A DNA stretch of 53,048 bases from Piscibacillus halophilus (GCF_900110685.1 NZ_FOES01000016.1:1-53048), one strand, 5' to 3'; shown: positions 40,572 through 48,200, counted from the first letter of the stretch. Made by a program: numbers and translations. The notes: generated by a model not told the origin, from the sequence alone.

Positions 40572-41909
40572 TTATTCTACCTTTACATATTCTTCGCCAT
40601 TATAATCGTACATTAGAGTCAAATTATTAGTGGCAATATCATACTCATAAATCGCTCGGTTCTCAAGGTTGATATAGTACCATCCATAAGTGGCTGTAGC
40701 ATTTTCATTTTCTTCGTACACATGAATTAATGCTAGATTTTGACCTTCGTATTCTTCAGAAGGGACGTCTTGACCTTCATAATCCAATTGGTATTGATCA
40801 CTTAATTGTAATGCTTTTTTAACTTCTTCTTTCGCCTGTTGATCGGATTCTATTTTGACTGAATTTTGTTCTAATGATTGAACATCAACATCCTCAACAA
40901 TCCATTGATTTTGCTGATTTTGGATGATATAAGTGATTTCGATATGGTTAGTCAACTCGGTATCTTGCTCTTGAATCGCGTGATAAGTGTCTTTATCAAT
41001 TTCCTCTGTTAGATACGCTTCATTTGTATTAATAAATGTAGGGAATTCAGTTTCCCTTAAATATAACTCCCCGTCACGCTCCATAATATAGTTTTCAATA
41101 TGACTGTCTGCTAATGTTTCAGACATCGATTGAGTTAGATAGTTTTTCAATTCTTCCTTCGTATCAAAATTGATTTGCTGAGTATCGTCGTTTTTTAATG
41201 AAGTAATGGTATCCTCATATTCATTTATGATTTCCTCTATAACTGGCTCTTGGCTCGTTTCAGTATCGTGCTCGGTCATAATTTCTTGTGTCTGATCGTC
41301 AATATTAAATTCCCAATCGCCTCGATCATTGAGTGACAATTGAATAGTCCAAACTTGTGTGCTTGGCTCGTATTCTACTGAACGAACCATAATAGGATCA
41401 AAACGACTATAGTCTTCTGTAGTTAAAGCGGTTCTAATCACTTCTTCTTCCGTCATATTCGAACCTTCAATGGTATGGCTAGGCTTTATTTCAAAATCAT
41501 TTAAAGTTGGCGAATCTTGAGTTGAACTGGAATTATCATACGACCCTTGAATTTTTTGTCCTATCTCAAATTCTTCAGGTATATCGGATAACCAGATGGA
41601 TTGTTGCGTATCTGAATTTGTAACCAAGGCTTCATTGTCTTCGATTTTTACAATGTAACCTTCTACCTGTTTATCTTCGGGAGAACCACTATTTTGATTA
41701 ACCAACAGATCTGTATTGGTTAAGAAAAGAAATCCAATTAACAGAGTTGCAATTAAGGCCGATATTACTGGAAAGGGGTGAAAGATTCCTTTACTTGGTT
41801 TTGTCAGCTTCGATTCAGATATTTTTTCGAGAACTTTATTTCGATCGTTATCGGTAAACGTAATTTCACCTTGATATTCTTCTTTAGCTTTTTGTAGTTC
41901 TTTATCCAA
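40572..41909 (-). CDS. Putative membrane anti-sigma factor with DUF3221-like segment
   Basis: 445 residues from TTG 41909, chosen because GGAGGTG lies six bases before it; this start overlaps the sigma factor's stop by eight bases. Short cytoplasmic N-terminus (about 1-43, charged helices), one membrane helix (FPVISALIATLLIGFLFL), then a long acidic extracellular region. Just after the membrane is VEGYIVKIEDNEALVTNSDTQQSIWLSDIP, resembling DUF3221, followed by PepSY-like repeats (TEEEVIRTAL, VWTIQLSLND; EEVKKALQL, YYINLENRAIYEYD). Position and topology fit the anti-sigma partner of the ECF factor. No classical zinc anti-sigma motif (HxxxCxxC) is present. Function is inferred from context. Confidence 0.75.
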   Translation of the reverse strand: MDKELQKAKEEYQGEITFTDNDRNKVLEKISESKLTKPSKGIFHPFPVISALIATLLIGFLFLTNTDLLVNQNSGSPEDKQVEGYIVKIEDNEALVTNSDTQQSIWLSDIPEEFEIGQKIQGSYDNSSSTQDSPTLNDFEIKPSHTIEGSNMTEEEVIRTALTTEDYSRFDPIMVRSVEYEPSTQVWTIQLSLNDRGDWEFNIDDQTQEIMTEHDTETSQEPVIEEIINEYEDTITSLKNDDTQQINFDTKEELKNYLTQSMSETLADSHIENYIMERDGELYLRETEFPTFINTNEAYLTEEIDKDTYHAIQEQDTELTNHIEITYIIQNQQNQWIVEDVDVQSLEQNSVKIESDQQAKEEVKKALQLSDQYQLDYEGQDVPSEEYEGQNLALIHVYEENENATATYGWYYINLENRAIYEYDIATNNLTLMYDYNGEEYVKVE

Positions 41910-42480
41910 GTTGATCACCTCCATCATGTTCCAATTTAGGTTTTAGTTTTTTTCGTGCCCTTTGTAATCTTGCTTTTGCAGTGTTCAATTTGATCGATAA
42001 TGCTTCCGCAATCTCTTTTAAAGTCAGATCTTCAAAATAATATAAAATAATAACTTCTCGATATTTTAAAGGTAATTGTTTTACGCTTTTTAAAATCTGG
42101 CTCGAATGCTCTTGTCTGATCGAATGTTTTTCAGGTGTTTCATCATCTTTGTTGTCCCAAAGCTTAACTACTTTTTCCTTATAAATCCGTTGTCGTTTTT
42201 TTAACGACCTTAAATGGTCTTTACTTTTATTAATGGCTATTGAATATACCCAACTTTTAAAAGAAGATTGACCTTTAAAAGTGTTTAAGTTTTCATATAC
42301 TTTAACAAAAACATCCTGAGTAATGTCATCAGCGTCGGTTGAATCTTTAACATATGAATAAACGACACGTTTGACTTCATGACCATATTGAGTCATGCAT
42401 TCTTCAAGAATTTCGAGGCGTTCTTGTTCAGATAATTGATTCGTTGGATTGGCTAGTGCCTCAAAATTATTTTCCATCAT
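41902..42480 (-). CDS. ECF-type RNA polymerase sigma factor
   Basis: 192 residues. Region 2: YVKDSTDADDITQDVFVKVYENLNTFKGQSSFKSWVYSIAINKSKDHLR (in parts); region 4: LPLKYREVIILYYFEDLTLKEIAEALSIKLNTAKARLQRARKKLK; a 30-residue acidic/basic linker between. It directs polymerase to envelope- or stress-response promoters. AAGGAGG precedes the ATG. A promoter with ECF-type boxes (TGCACC-N17-CGTC) lies directly upstream, so it probably activates itself. The next gene overlaps its end and encodes the presumed membrane anti-sigma factor. The subgroup (SigM/SigV/SigW-like) cannot be fixed. Confidence 0.93.
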   Translation of the reverse strand: MMENNFEALANPTNQLSEQERLEILEECMTQYGHEVKRVVYSYVKDSTDADDITQDVFVKVYENLNTFKGQSSFKSWVYSIAINKSKDHLRSLKKRQRIYKEKVVKLWDNKDDETPEKHSIRQEHSSQILKSVKQLPLKYREVIILYYFEDLTLKEIAEALSIKLNTAKARLQRARKKLKPKLEHDGGDQLG

Positions 42481-42504
42481 GAGCCTCCTTCCTTCTAATT
42501 GTTA

Positions 42505-42531
42505 GACGTGTAGCATAAAACATAGGGTGCA
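42505..42531 (-). promoter_or_regulatory. ECF sigma autoregulatory promoter
   Basis: On the minus strand TGCACC (42526-42531), 17-base spacer, CGTC (42505-42508, within ACGTCTAA). Spacing and -10 match the extracytoplasmic-function class (TGAAAC/TGCAAC-N16-17-CGTC). Predicted start is about 17 bases before the sigma ATG. It begins directly after the T-run of the upstream gene's terminator. Confidence 0.75.
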
Positions 42532-42561
42532 AAAAAAGACCTGGTTTATTAACCAGATCTT
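42531..42561 (-). terminator. Terminator of the HD-domain gene, overlapping its stop codon
   Basis: AAGATCTGGTT and AACCAGGTCTT (minus strand) form an 11-base stem with one G-T type mismatch and an AATA loop, followed by TTTTT. The HD gene's TAA (42549-42551) lies in the loop. Confidence 0.85.
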
Positions 42562-43148
42562 GTTGTATTGTTTATTTTGTCATCAGCTTCTTGTTCGATG
42601 ACGTTTTTGAATTGTTCTAAGACTGGACTGAATGACGTATGGCGCCCTAGCATATAGCTCATATCATATTCAATTGGCAGCCATGTATCGATATCTGCTT
42701 CGTTGTGTTGGATTTGCGCTTCGAGTTTATCGAGGGCATTTGCCACTTTTGCTTCAAACGTGTCTTTATTTTCAAATTCATGCCAGAGGTGATACCACTC
42801 TTCGCCTTGTTCGCCTCCAACTAATTCTTTTATATATAAAATCGCTTGTTCTTCATTTTTGGCTTTCAGTTGTTTCGCTTCTTTATTATCTAGTGTGTCA
42901 AAGGCAGGTATATCCCCGGCCTCAGCCTCTACTAAATCATGGATGATGATCATCTTTAATAGTTTTAAAGTATCGATGTCTTTTTCTAAATGAGGGGTAA
43001 TGAGCATGGCCATTAATGAAACACGCCAAGTGTGCTCTGCGACACTTTCTTGTCTTCCGTTAGATAACCAGCTATGACGCAGCTCAAATTTTAGTTTTTC
43101 AGATAGGTGAATGACTTCGATCATTTGCTTGAAATTATTATCTATCAT
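42549..43148 (-). CDS. HD-domain phosphohydrolase, YfbR/YpgQ-like
   Basis: 199 residues. HD-domain metal ligands: H in SVAEHTWRVSLMAM (near 38), HD in IIIHDLVEAEAGDIPAFD (near 69) and D in VANALDKLEAQIQHNEAD (near 139). The arrangement AEHTWRV...HDLVEAEAGDIP matches 5'-deoxynucleotidase YfbR and human HDDC2-like enzymes, which remove phosphate from deoxynucleoside monophosphates. ATG 43148 is preceded by AGGGGTTGAG. Single gene. Confidence 0.88.
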   Translation of the reverse strand: MIDNNFKQMIEVIHLSEKLKFELRHSWLSNGRQESVAEHTWRVSLMAMLITPHLEKDIDTLKLLKMIIIHDLVEAEAGDIPAFDTLDNKEAKQLKAKNEEQAILYIKELVGGEQGEEWYHLWHEFENKDTFEAKVANALDKLEAQIQHNEADIDTWLPIEYDMSYMLGRHTSFSPVLEQFKNVIEQEADDKINNTTRSG

Positions 43149-43294
43149 ATTCTCAACCCCTATAATGGTTTGTTAATAAGAAGTGTATAATAGGAATAAA
43201 AGATTGTATAGAGTAATAAAGAATAACTTTACTTTTCGCATACGTCATCAGACAAGACAGGGCTCGTATTCAATGCTATAATTATTTCAGAACA

Positions 43295-43597
43295 TTGAAG
43301 GGAGTTTTAGCTATTTTACATAAACATCCCTACTTCAGCATTAGGCGAGAGATTGATCATTTTAACTTTCAGCAGAAACGTATCGAAGAAGAGTATTGGG
43401 TAGAATTATATAAGGATCGGATCGTGACTGAAGAGAAGGAGTTTCCAATTGAACAGGTTTTCGATTTATCATATAAGATGTTATCGAATCAATATGGGTT
43501 CTTCTATTTGCATACGACAAAAGGTGTTATATCCCTGCATATTAAGGATGCACCTGAAGAGTTTATAAAAAAATTTAGGACAGTTGAGAAAAAGTAG
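43295..43597 (+). CDS. Conserved hypothetical protein, about 100 residues
   Basis: Soluble, mixed alpha/beta: HKHPYFSIRREIDHFNFQQKRIEEEYWVELYKDRIVTEEKEFPIEQVFDLSYKMLSNQYGFFYLHTTKGVISLHIKDAPEEFIKKF (in parts). The second half, with FDLSYK and GFFYLHTTKGVISLHI, reads like a small PH-like beta fold known from uncharacterised Bacillus proteins. The TTG at 43295 has no ribosome binding site before it. The nearest one, AAGGGAG, lies inside the frame, eight bases before an ATT at 43313, so a rare ATT start is possible. -10-like TATAAT is near 43276. Function unknown. Confidence 0.65.
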   Translation: MKGVLAILHKHPYFSIRREIDHFNFQQKRIEEEYWVELYKDRIVTEEKEFPIEQVFDLSYKMLSNQYGFFYLHTTKGVISLHIKDAPEEFIKKFRTVEKK

Positions 43598-43630
43598 GCA
43601 CACAGAAGCTTTAGGGTGTGCCTTTTATAA
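43597..43630 (+). terminator. Terminator before the exonuclease gene
   Basis: GGCACAC (43597-43603) pairs with GTGTGCC (43616-43622), loop AGAAGCTTTAGG, followed by TTTTAT. Confidence 0.75.
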
Positions 43631-43649
43631 TAATATTGGAGGATTTGAG

Positions 43650-44513
43650 ATGGAAAAAAATAAAGTTTTATTAGTTGATGGAATGGCGTTGTTGTTCCGA
43701 GCATTTTATTCAACAGCGATGAGTGGATATTTTATGGTAAATAGTAAAGGGATTCCGACGAATGCTGTTCACGGGTTCGTCAGGCATTTACTAACTGCTA
43801 CCAATACGTTTAATCCTTCACATGTGATAGCATGTTGGGATATGGGAAGCCATACATTTAGAAATGATTTATATCTTGAATATAAAGCCAATCGTGGAGC
43901 TCCGCCAGAAGAGTTAGTCCCACAGTTTGATCTCGTAAAAGAAGTGACTGAAGCAATGGATATCCCGAATGTTGGGGAAGTCGGTTATGAAGCGGATGAT
44001 TGCATCGGTACATTAGCGAATCTATATAAAAAAGATTCAGAGGTTTATATTTTGACAGGCGACCAAGATATTTTGCAGCTCCTCGATCATAATGTCCATG
44101 TTGTCTTATTGAAAAAAGGATATGGGAACTATGATGTCTATCATGCTGAACGTTTTACTGAAGAAAAAGGAATCACCCCTCAACAAATGATTGAGTTAAA
44201 AGCAATGATGGGAGATACCAGTGATAACTATCCTGGTGTTCGAGGAATCGGTGAAAAAACAGCTCTTAAACTATTGAAACAACACGGCACATTGGACAAC
44301 ATTTTAGATAACTTAGATTCATTAACAAAAGCTCAACGAACCAAATTTGAAAATGACCTTGATATGGTTCGCTTATCTAGACAGTTGGCTGAGATACATT
44401 GTGAAGCAGGAGTTACGTGTGACCTTTCAAAGGCCCAGTTTAACATGAATCGTGATCGTGTCATGGAAAAATTCCAAGAGCTTGAATTTAAACGTTTAGA
44501 TCAAATTATATAG
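43650..44513 (+). CDS. ypcP: 5'-3' exonuclease (YpcP/PolA N-domain-like)
   Basis: 287 residues. FEN1-type nuclease: VLLVDGMALLFRAFYS at the start, GYEADDCIGTLA (metal Asp pair), YILTGDQDILQLLD and MGDTSDNYPGVRGIGEKTALKLLKQHG (helix-hairpin-helix with catalytic Asp). These are the parts of the PolA 5' nuclease domain, here without a polymerase, as in B. subtilis YpcP, which helps remove Okazaki primers and repair DNA. ATG 43650 follows TTGGAGGA; the open frame upstream of it overlaps the terminator and is not used. Followed 14 bases later by a repair glycosylase, probably one operon. Confidence 0.93.
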   Translation: MEKNKVLLVDGMALLFRAFYSTAMSGYFMVNSKGIPTNAVHGFVRHLLTATNTFNPSHVIACWDMGSHTFRNDLYLEYKANRGAPPEELVPQFDLVKEVTEAMDIPNVGEVGYEADDCIGTLANLYKKDSEVYILTGDQDILQLLDHNVHVVLLKKGYGNYDVYHAERFTEEKGITPQQMIELKAMMGDTSDNYPGVRGIGEKTALKLLKQHGTLDNILDNLDSLTKAQRTKFENDLDMVRLSRQLAEIHCEAGVTCDLSKAQFNMNRDRVMEKFQELEFKRLDQII

Positions 44514-44527
44514 AGGTGGTTGGCAAG

Positions 44528-44965
44528 ATGCGTTTATGGTCTATACACCCAAGATATTTAGATGCTAAAGGATTGGTTGCCTGCTGGCGTGAATCATTAT
44601 TAGCTCAAAAGGTACTTTTAGGTGAAACGAGAGGATATAAACAACACCCACAACTTGCTCGATTTCGTGAACAAGATGACCCGATTCAAGCAATTGGGAT
44701 TTATCTTGAATACGTCTATATTGAAGCTAAATCGAGAGGCTATAATTTTGACCATTCTAAAATTGTAAAAATTGAACCTGGGGACCAGATTCCGGTTACA
44801 TCGGGGCAGCTGGAATATGAATGGGCTCACCTTCGTGCTAAGTTACGCCAACGTGACCCTAATCGATTAAAGCAACTGAAGTCATTGGTGGCTAAAGACA
44901 TTATTCCACATCCGATGTTTCAAGTTGTTCATGGTCCTGTGGAAGAATGGGAAATGGTCAATTAA
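44528..44965 (+). CDS. Pyrimidine dimer DNA glycosylase (DenV/T4 endonuclease V family)
   Basis: 145 residues. MRLWSIHPRYLDAKGLVACWRESLLAQKVLLGETRGYKQHPQLARF (in parts) is the signature of PF03013 (Pyr_excise); the N-terminus lacks the Thr2 nucleophile of T4 endonuclease V, as in most bacterial members of this group. WAHLRAKLRQRDP follows. It is thought to start base excision at UV-induced pyrimidine dimers. ATG 44528 has GAGGTGG. The upstream partner is a 5'-3' exonuclease, a reasonable repair pair. Downstream is a broken acetyltransferase. Confidence 0.85.
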   Translation: MRLWSIHPRYLDAKGLVACWRESLLAQKVLLGETRGYKQHPQLARFREQDDPIQAIGIYLEYVYIEAKSRGYNFDHSKIVKIEPGDQIPVTSGQLEYEWAHLRAKLRQRDPNRLKQLKSLVAKDIIPHPMFQVVHGPVEEWEMVN

Positions 44966-44985
44966 GTTCGGGAATCCGACAATAT

Positions 44986-45138
44986 TTGGTTGTATCTACA
45001 CCTAATGCTCTCATTACTTGTAACGAAGAAAATATGGGTTCAAGAAAAGTCATACTCAATAATGGTGGGGTTCAAGACCAGTCATTTATTGAAGAGGATG
45101 GCACAGTGGTTAATCGGTTTTGGATTGATATGAAATAG
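44986..45138 (+). pseudogene. C-terminal fragment of a GNAT acetyltransferase
   Basis: The frame reads NALITCNEENMGSRKVILNNGG followed by VQDQSFIEEDGTVVNRFWIDMK. This is the end of a GNAT N-acetyltransferase: the conserved LITC...N..SR..I..NGG with the final strand RFWIDL. The acetyl-CoA-binding part (Q/RxxGxG/A) is absent; the frame runs upstream only into the repair glycosylase. A terminator follows directly. It is a remnant of a gene deleted at its 5' side; the flanking genes probably came together in that event. Unlikely to be functional. Confidence 0.7.
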
Positions 45139-45143
45139 AAGAG

Positions 45144-45177
45144 AAGCTTAACGGTCATAACATCGTTAAGCTTTTTA
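45144..45177 (+). terminator. Terminator after the GNAT remnant
   Basis: AAGCTTAACG (45144-45153) pairs perfectly with CGTTAAGCTT (45164-45173), then TTT. Confidence 0.9.
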
Positions 45178-45230
45178 AATACTCTAATTACGTTTAAAAG
45201 TAATTATTTTTATTTTATAAAACAAAAATA

Positions 45231-45269
45231 TTGCTTTTTAGAGTAAAATATATTACTATATAAAGTAAT
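45231..45269 (+). promoter_or_regulatory. Promoter and TTACT/AGTAA operator of the HTH-F1beta gene
   Basis: ATTACTATATAAAGTAAT (45252-45269) is an inverted repeat ATTACT-N6-AGTAAT. A third half-site AGTAA lies at 45242, so half-sites alternate in orientation every 11 bases. They cover a likely promoter: -35 TTGCTT (45231-45236), 17 bases, -10 TACTAT (45254-45259). Self-repression by the encoded HTH protein is probable. Confidence 0.6.
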
Positions 45270-45291
45270 TAAGGTGAAGGAGGGGTGAAAA

Positions 45292-46341
45292 TTGAAACAG
45301 GAGATCAGGTTAAATACAGAGCTATTGAGAAAGCGCGTCCCAAATTTAACAGTGGCTGCTAAGTCGGTAGGTTTAAGACCTGCAACAGTTTCAAATCTAA
45401 GCACAGGAAAAATTCCTCTCGGTCAGGCAAAAGTAAAAACGTTAGTCAGTTTAGCGGAACTTGCTAATTGTAAGGTGGATGAACTAATCTTAAGGGGGAG
45501 TCAAATGACAAGTGTAGAAACGGGTATTAAGGTAGTTGATCTCTTTTCGCCAATAGTACGAGGGGGAACGGTTGGGTTAGTTGCAAGGCATGGAATGGGA
45601 CAATTAGTAGTATTAGCAGAAGTTTTTCAAAGAGTGAAAAACAAAGGATTTAAAACAGCTTTTTGTTTAAAGGATGAAGAAACTCAAGGCATTGAAGAAG
45701 TAATCGAGCAATCAGATTTTTATAGTTCTAGAGTAAGTGATATCAAAACGTTTGTTGAACAACAGTTATTAGACACGGAAGTACTCTTAGGAGTAGACCG
45801 CGAAAAGTATTTAACAGACGAATTCCAGGATTTTTTTGAACAATTTGATGGTGTGGATGGAACTAAGGTTACGTTTTTAATAGTAGACACATCTGGGGAT
45901 GCCGTTGATGAAGAATTACCTTATGGCCCACTTGATACTCTATGGCATTTCGATATGAGTTTAGCTTCTAGAGGACTTTTTCCTGCTATTGACCCTGTTC
46001 AGTCAGTCTCGGTGATCTTGGAAGATATTCATACGAACGAAGAACATATGAAGGTTCAACAAGAAGCAAAAAAAGTAATAAGACGGTATAGGGAACTCTC
46101 CTATATAGTCAATCAAAGAGGAATTGAACGACTCTCAGATCAAGATCGAATGATGTTCGAACGTGGTAAGCGTTTAGAGATGTATTTGACTCAACCTTTT
46201 TATGTGGCAGAACCTTTTACAGAGAAGAAAGGAGAATGGGTGAGTCCAGACCAGTTACTTGATGATGTTAATCAGATATTGAATGGATATTATGATCAAA
46301 AGGATGTTGACAGTTTAAAGTTTATCGGGAGCTTTTCATAA
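45292..46341 (+). CDS. HTH domain fused to a degenerate F1 ATP synthase beta-like protein
   Basis: 349 residues. An N-terminal Cro/XRE-like helix-turn-helix (about 10-66; TVAAKSVGLRPATVSNLSTG) replaces the beta-barrel of F1 beta. From residue 75 the protein follows AtpD: VETGIKVVDLFSPIVRGGTVGL, then VARHGMGQL where F1 beta has the GGAGVGKT Walker A, LASRGLFPAIDPVQSVS (ELGIYPAVDPLxSTS), RRYRELSYIVNQRGIERLSDQD (DELSEED region, about 264-285) and LTQPFYVAEPFTEKKGEWVS. Loss of the P-loop lysine means it probably does not hydrolyse ATP. Best guess: a DNA-binding regulator using the F1 fold for ligand binding or oligomerisation. TTG 45292 has GGAGGGG. I know of no described protein of this type. 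Confidence 0.9.
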   Translation: MKQEIRLNTELLRKRVPNLTVAAKSVGLRPATVSNLSTGKIPLGQAKVKTLVSLAELANCKVDELILRGSQMTSVETGIKVVDLFSPIVRGGTVGLVARHGMGQLVVLAEVFQRVKNKGFKTAFCLKDEETQGIEEVIEQSDFYSSRVSDIKTFVEQQLLDTEVLLGVDREKYLTDEFQDFFEQFDGVDGTKVTFLIVDTSGDAVDEELPYGPLDTLWHFDMSLASRGLFPAIDPVQSVSVILEDIHTNEEHMKVQQEAKKVIRRYRELSYIVNQRGIERLSDQDRMMFERGKRLEMYLTQPFYVAEPFTEKKGEWVSPDQLLDDVNQILNGYYDQKDVDSLKFIGSFS

Positions 46342-46405
46342 AATATTAAAGTTACCTGCACGTATATACAAAAATCATTTTATTTTTAATTCAAGATAAT
46401 TTTCG

Positions 46406-46419
46406 TTACTATAAAGTAA
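46406..46419 (+). promoter_or_regulatory. Second TTACT/AGTAA dyad, before the ring-cleaving dioxygenase
   Basis: TTACTATAAAGTAA is an inverted repeat with arms TTACT and AGTAA and a four-base spacer. It is the same as the operator core at 45253-45268 but for a missing TA. It may be a binding site of the HTH-F1beta protein; it also resembles a -10 box, so chance is possible. Confidence 0.45.
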
Positions 46420-46443
46420 AAGGTTTCAGGAAGGAGCTTTTTC

Positions 46444-47412
46444 ATGGAGTTATTAGGTATTCACCATTTGTCGGCTTTTACCGCAAATGCTCAGAAAAAT
46501 TTAGATTTCTACACGAAGATCTTAGGTATGAGAATGGTAAAGAAGACAGTCAACCAAGATGATCCGTCTGTTTATCATTTATTTTATGGTGATGAGGTTG
46601 GAAATCCTGGAACAGAGTTAACATTCTTTGAAATTCCTCGTGCAGGTCAAAATCATGATGGAAATAACAGTATTTCAACAACTTCTCTAAGGGTACCAAA
46701 TGATGAAGCGCTTGATTATTGGAAAACGCGTTTGGATGAATATGATGTTGAAAATGATGGTATTATTGAACAATTCGGGCGTAAGGTGATTCCATTTAAA
46801 GATTTTGAAAAGCAACGATTAATGCTAGTATCTGATGAAACGAATAAAGGAGTTGCGGGTGGAACGCCTTGGGAAAGAAGTGCAGCAAATCCTAATTACG
46901 GGATTATCGGGTTAGGTCCGATTCATTTAACGATTCCCGAATTAGAACCGACTGAAGCGATCTTGACGAAATTAATGGGTTTTCGGCGTGCAGGTGAGTA
47001 TCTGCATCATTCGACTGGTCGTGAAGTCATTGTATATGAAACGGGTGAAGGTGGTACGGGTGCTGAATTACACATCCATGTTCGAACTGATTTACCACGT
47101 GAACGATTAGGCCGTGGTGGAGTTCACCATGTAGCGTTCCGTGTTGAAAATGAAGAGAAAATTAGGGAGTATTTAGAGGAGCTAAATCAATTAGGAATTG
47201 GTAACTCCGGTTTTGTGGATCGCTTTTATTTCCGCTCAGTTTATTTTAGAGAACCAAATGGCATTCTATTTGAACTGGCCACGGACGGTCCTGGGTTTGC
47301 AACCGATGAGGATGCCAATCATTTAGGTGAATCGCTTGCATTACCTCCATTTTTAGAAAGTCGACGAGATCAAATTGAGAACAACTTAAAACCAATTGAC
47401 TATAAGCCGTGA
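46444..47412 (+). CDS. Ring-cleaving dioxygenase of the VOC superfamily (MhqA/MhqO-like)
   Basis: 322 residues, two VOC modules. GIHHLSAFTANAQKNLDFYTKILGMRMVKKTVNQDDPSVYHLFYGD (in parts) gives the first metal His; GRGGVHHVAFRVENEEKIREY the second (near 226); GILFELATDGPGF the Glu (near 275). The whole protein follows the hydroquinone/catechol dioxygenases MhqA, MhqE and MhqO of Bacillus, which open quinol rings under quinone stress. AAGGAG precedes the ATG. No MhqR-type operator is evident; instead a TTACT/AGTAA dyad lies upstream. Confidence 0.9.
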   Translation: MELLGIHHLSAFTANAQKNLDFYTKILGMRMVKKTVNQDDPSVYHLFYGDEVGNPGTELTFFEIPRAGQNHDGNNSISTTSLRVPNDEALDYWKTRLDEYDVENDGIIEQFGRKVIPFKDFEKQRLMLVSDETNKGVAGGTPWERSAANPNYGIIGLGPIHLTIPELEPTEAILTKLMGFRRAGEYLHHSTGREVIVYETGEGGTGAELHIHVRTDLPRERLGRGGVHHVAFRVENEEKIREYLEELNQLGIGNSGFVDRFYFRSVYFREPNGILFELATDGPGFATDEDANHLGESLALPPFLESRRDQIENNLKPIDYKP

Positions 47413-47477
47413 TCATTGTCGCGGCTTTTCTTTTTATCTAAAATGAATATTAACGATGATATGAAAGGATGGATTCG

Positions 47478-48200
47478 ATGGGTCAAAATATTAAAGGCAA
47501 AATTGCTTATGTCACAGGGGCGGGATCTGGAATCGGGCGTGCCACAGCTCGCGAATTAGCAAAAGAAGGTGTTCACGTCGGCCTCATAGCACGAACTGAA
47601 AGTAAACTACAAAAAATAGCTGAGGAACTTAAAGCACATGGAGTTAATGTAGAATTTGTAGCGGTGGATATATCTAATATGGATGCCGTTAATGAGGCGA
47701 TTGATCAATTAAGAGAACGCCTTGGCAAAGCGGATATTTTAATTAATAATGCTGGGGTTGGTTCAAAAGGTGATCTTGTCGATACAGACCCTACAGAGTG
47801 GAAGAAACCATTTGAGGTCAATGTTTTTGGAACTTATTATGTCACGCGAGCTGTACTTCCAGACTTGATTGAAAAGAATAAAGGTGACATTATAAATATT
47901 TCATCAAGTAATGGTCTTAAGGCGACAGCAGGATCGTCTGCATATAGTGCATCAAAATTTGCCGTTCAAGGTATGAGTGAAGCGCTCATGCAAGAAGTGC
48001 GTCGTTATAACATACGTGTCTTTACGATGAATCCAAGTCTTGTTGCTACTGAATTAGTTTTTGGCGATCAATTGGAAGAGAAGAATGAAGATAAATATAT
48101 GCAACCAGAAGACTTGGCTGAATTTATGGTCGCCCAATTGAAACTGAACCAGCGTATATTTATCAAACAATCCTTACAATGGGCAACCAATCCATTTTAA
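47478..48200 (+). CDS. Short-chain dehydrogenase/reductase
   Basis: 240 residues, classical SDR. Cofactor motif TGAGSGIGRATARELA (about 12-27), NNAGVG (about 93), catalytic Ser in NISSSNGLKAT and YSASKFAVQGMSEAL with Tyr and Lys (about 154-158). The Arg in LIARTESKL after the second strand suggests NADPH. The substrate is unknown; FabG-like or aldehyde/ketone reductase. ATG 47478 follows GAAAGGATGG. It lies 65 bases after the dioxygenase, with only a short AAGCCG/CGGCTT hairpin between, so joint transcription is possible. Confidence 0.9.
   Translation: MGQNIKGKIAYVTGAGSGIGRATARELAKEGVHVGLIARTESKLQKIAEELKAHGVNVEFVAVDISNMDAVNEAIDQLRERLGKADILINNAGVGSKGDLVDTDPTEWKKPFEVNVFGTYYVTRAVLPDLIEKNKGDIINISSSNGLKATAGSSAYSASKFAVQGMSEALMQEVRRYNIRVFTMNPSLVATELVFGDQLEEKNEDKYMQPEDLAEFMVAQLKLNQRIFIKQSLQWATNPF

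Noticed and set aside
40403-40630. 75-residue plus-strand open frame in the gene-free region
   Set aside because: No ribosome site, no family resemblance and overlaps the anti-sigma gene.
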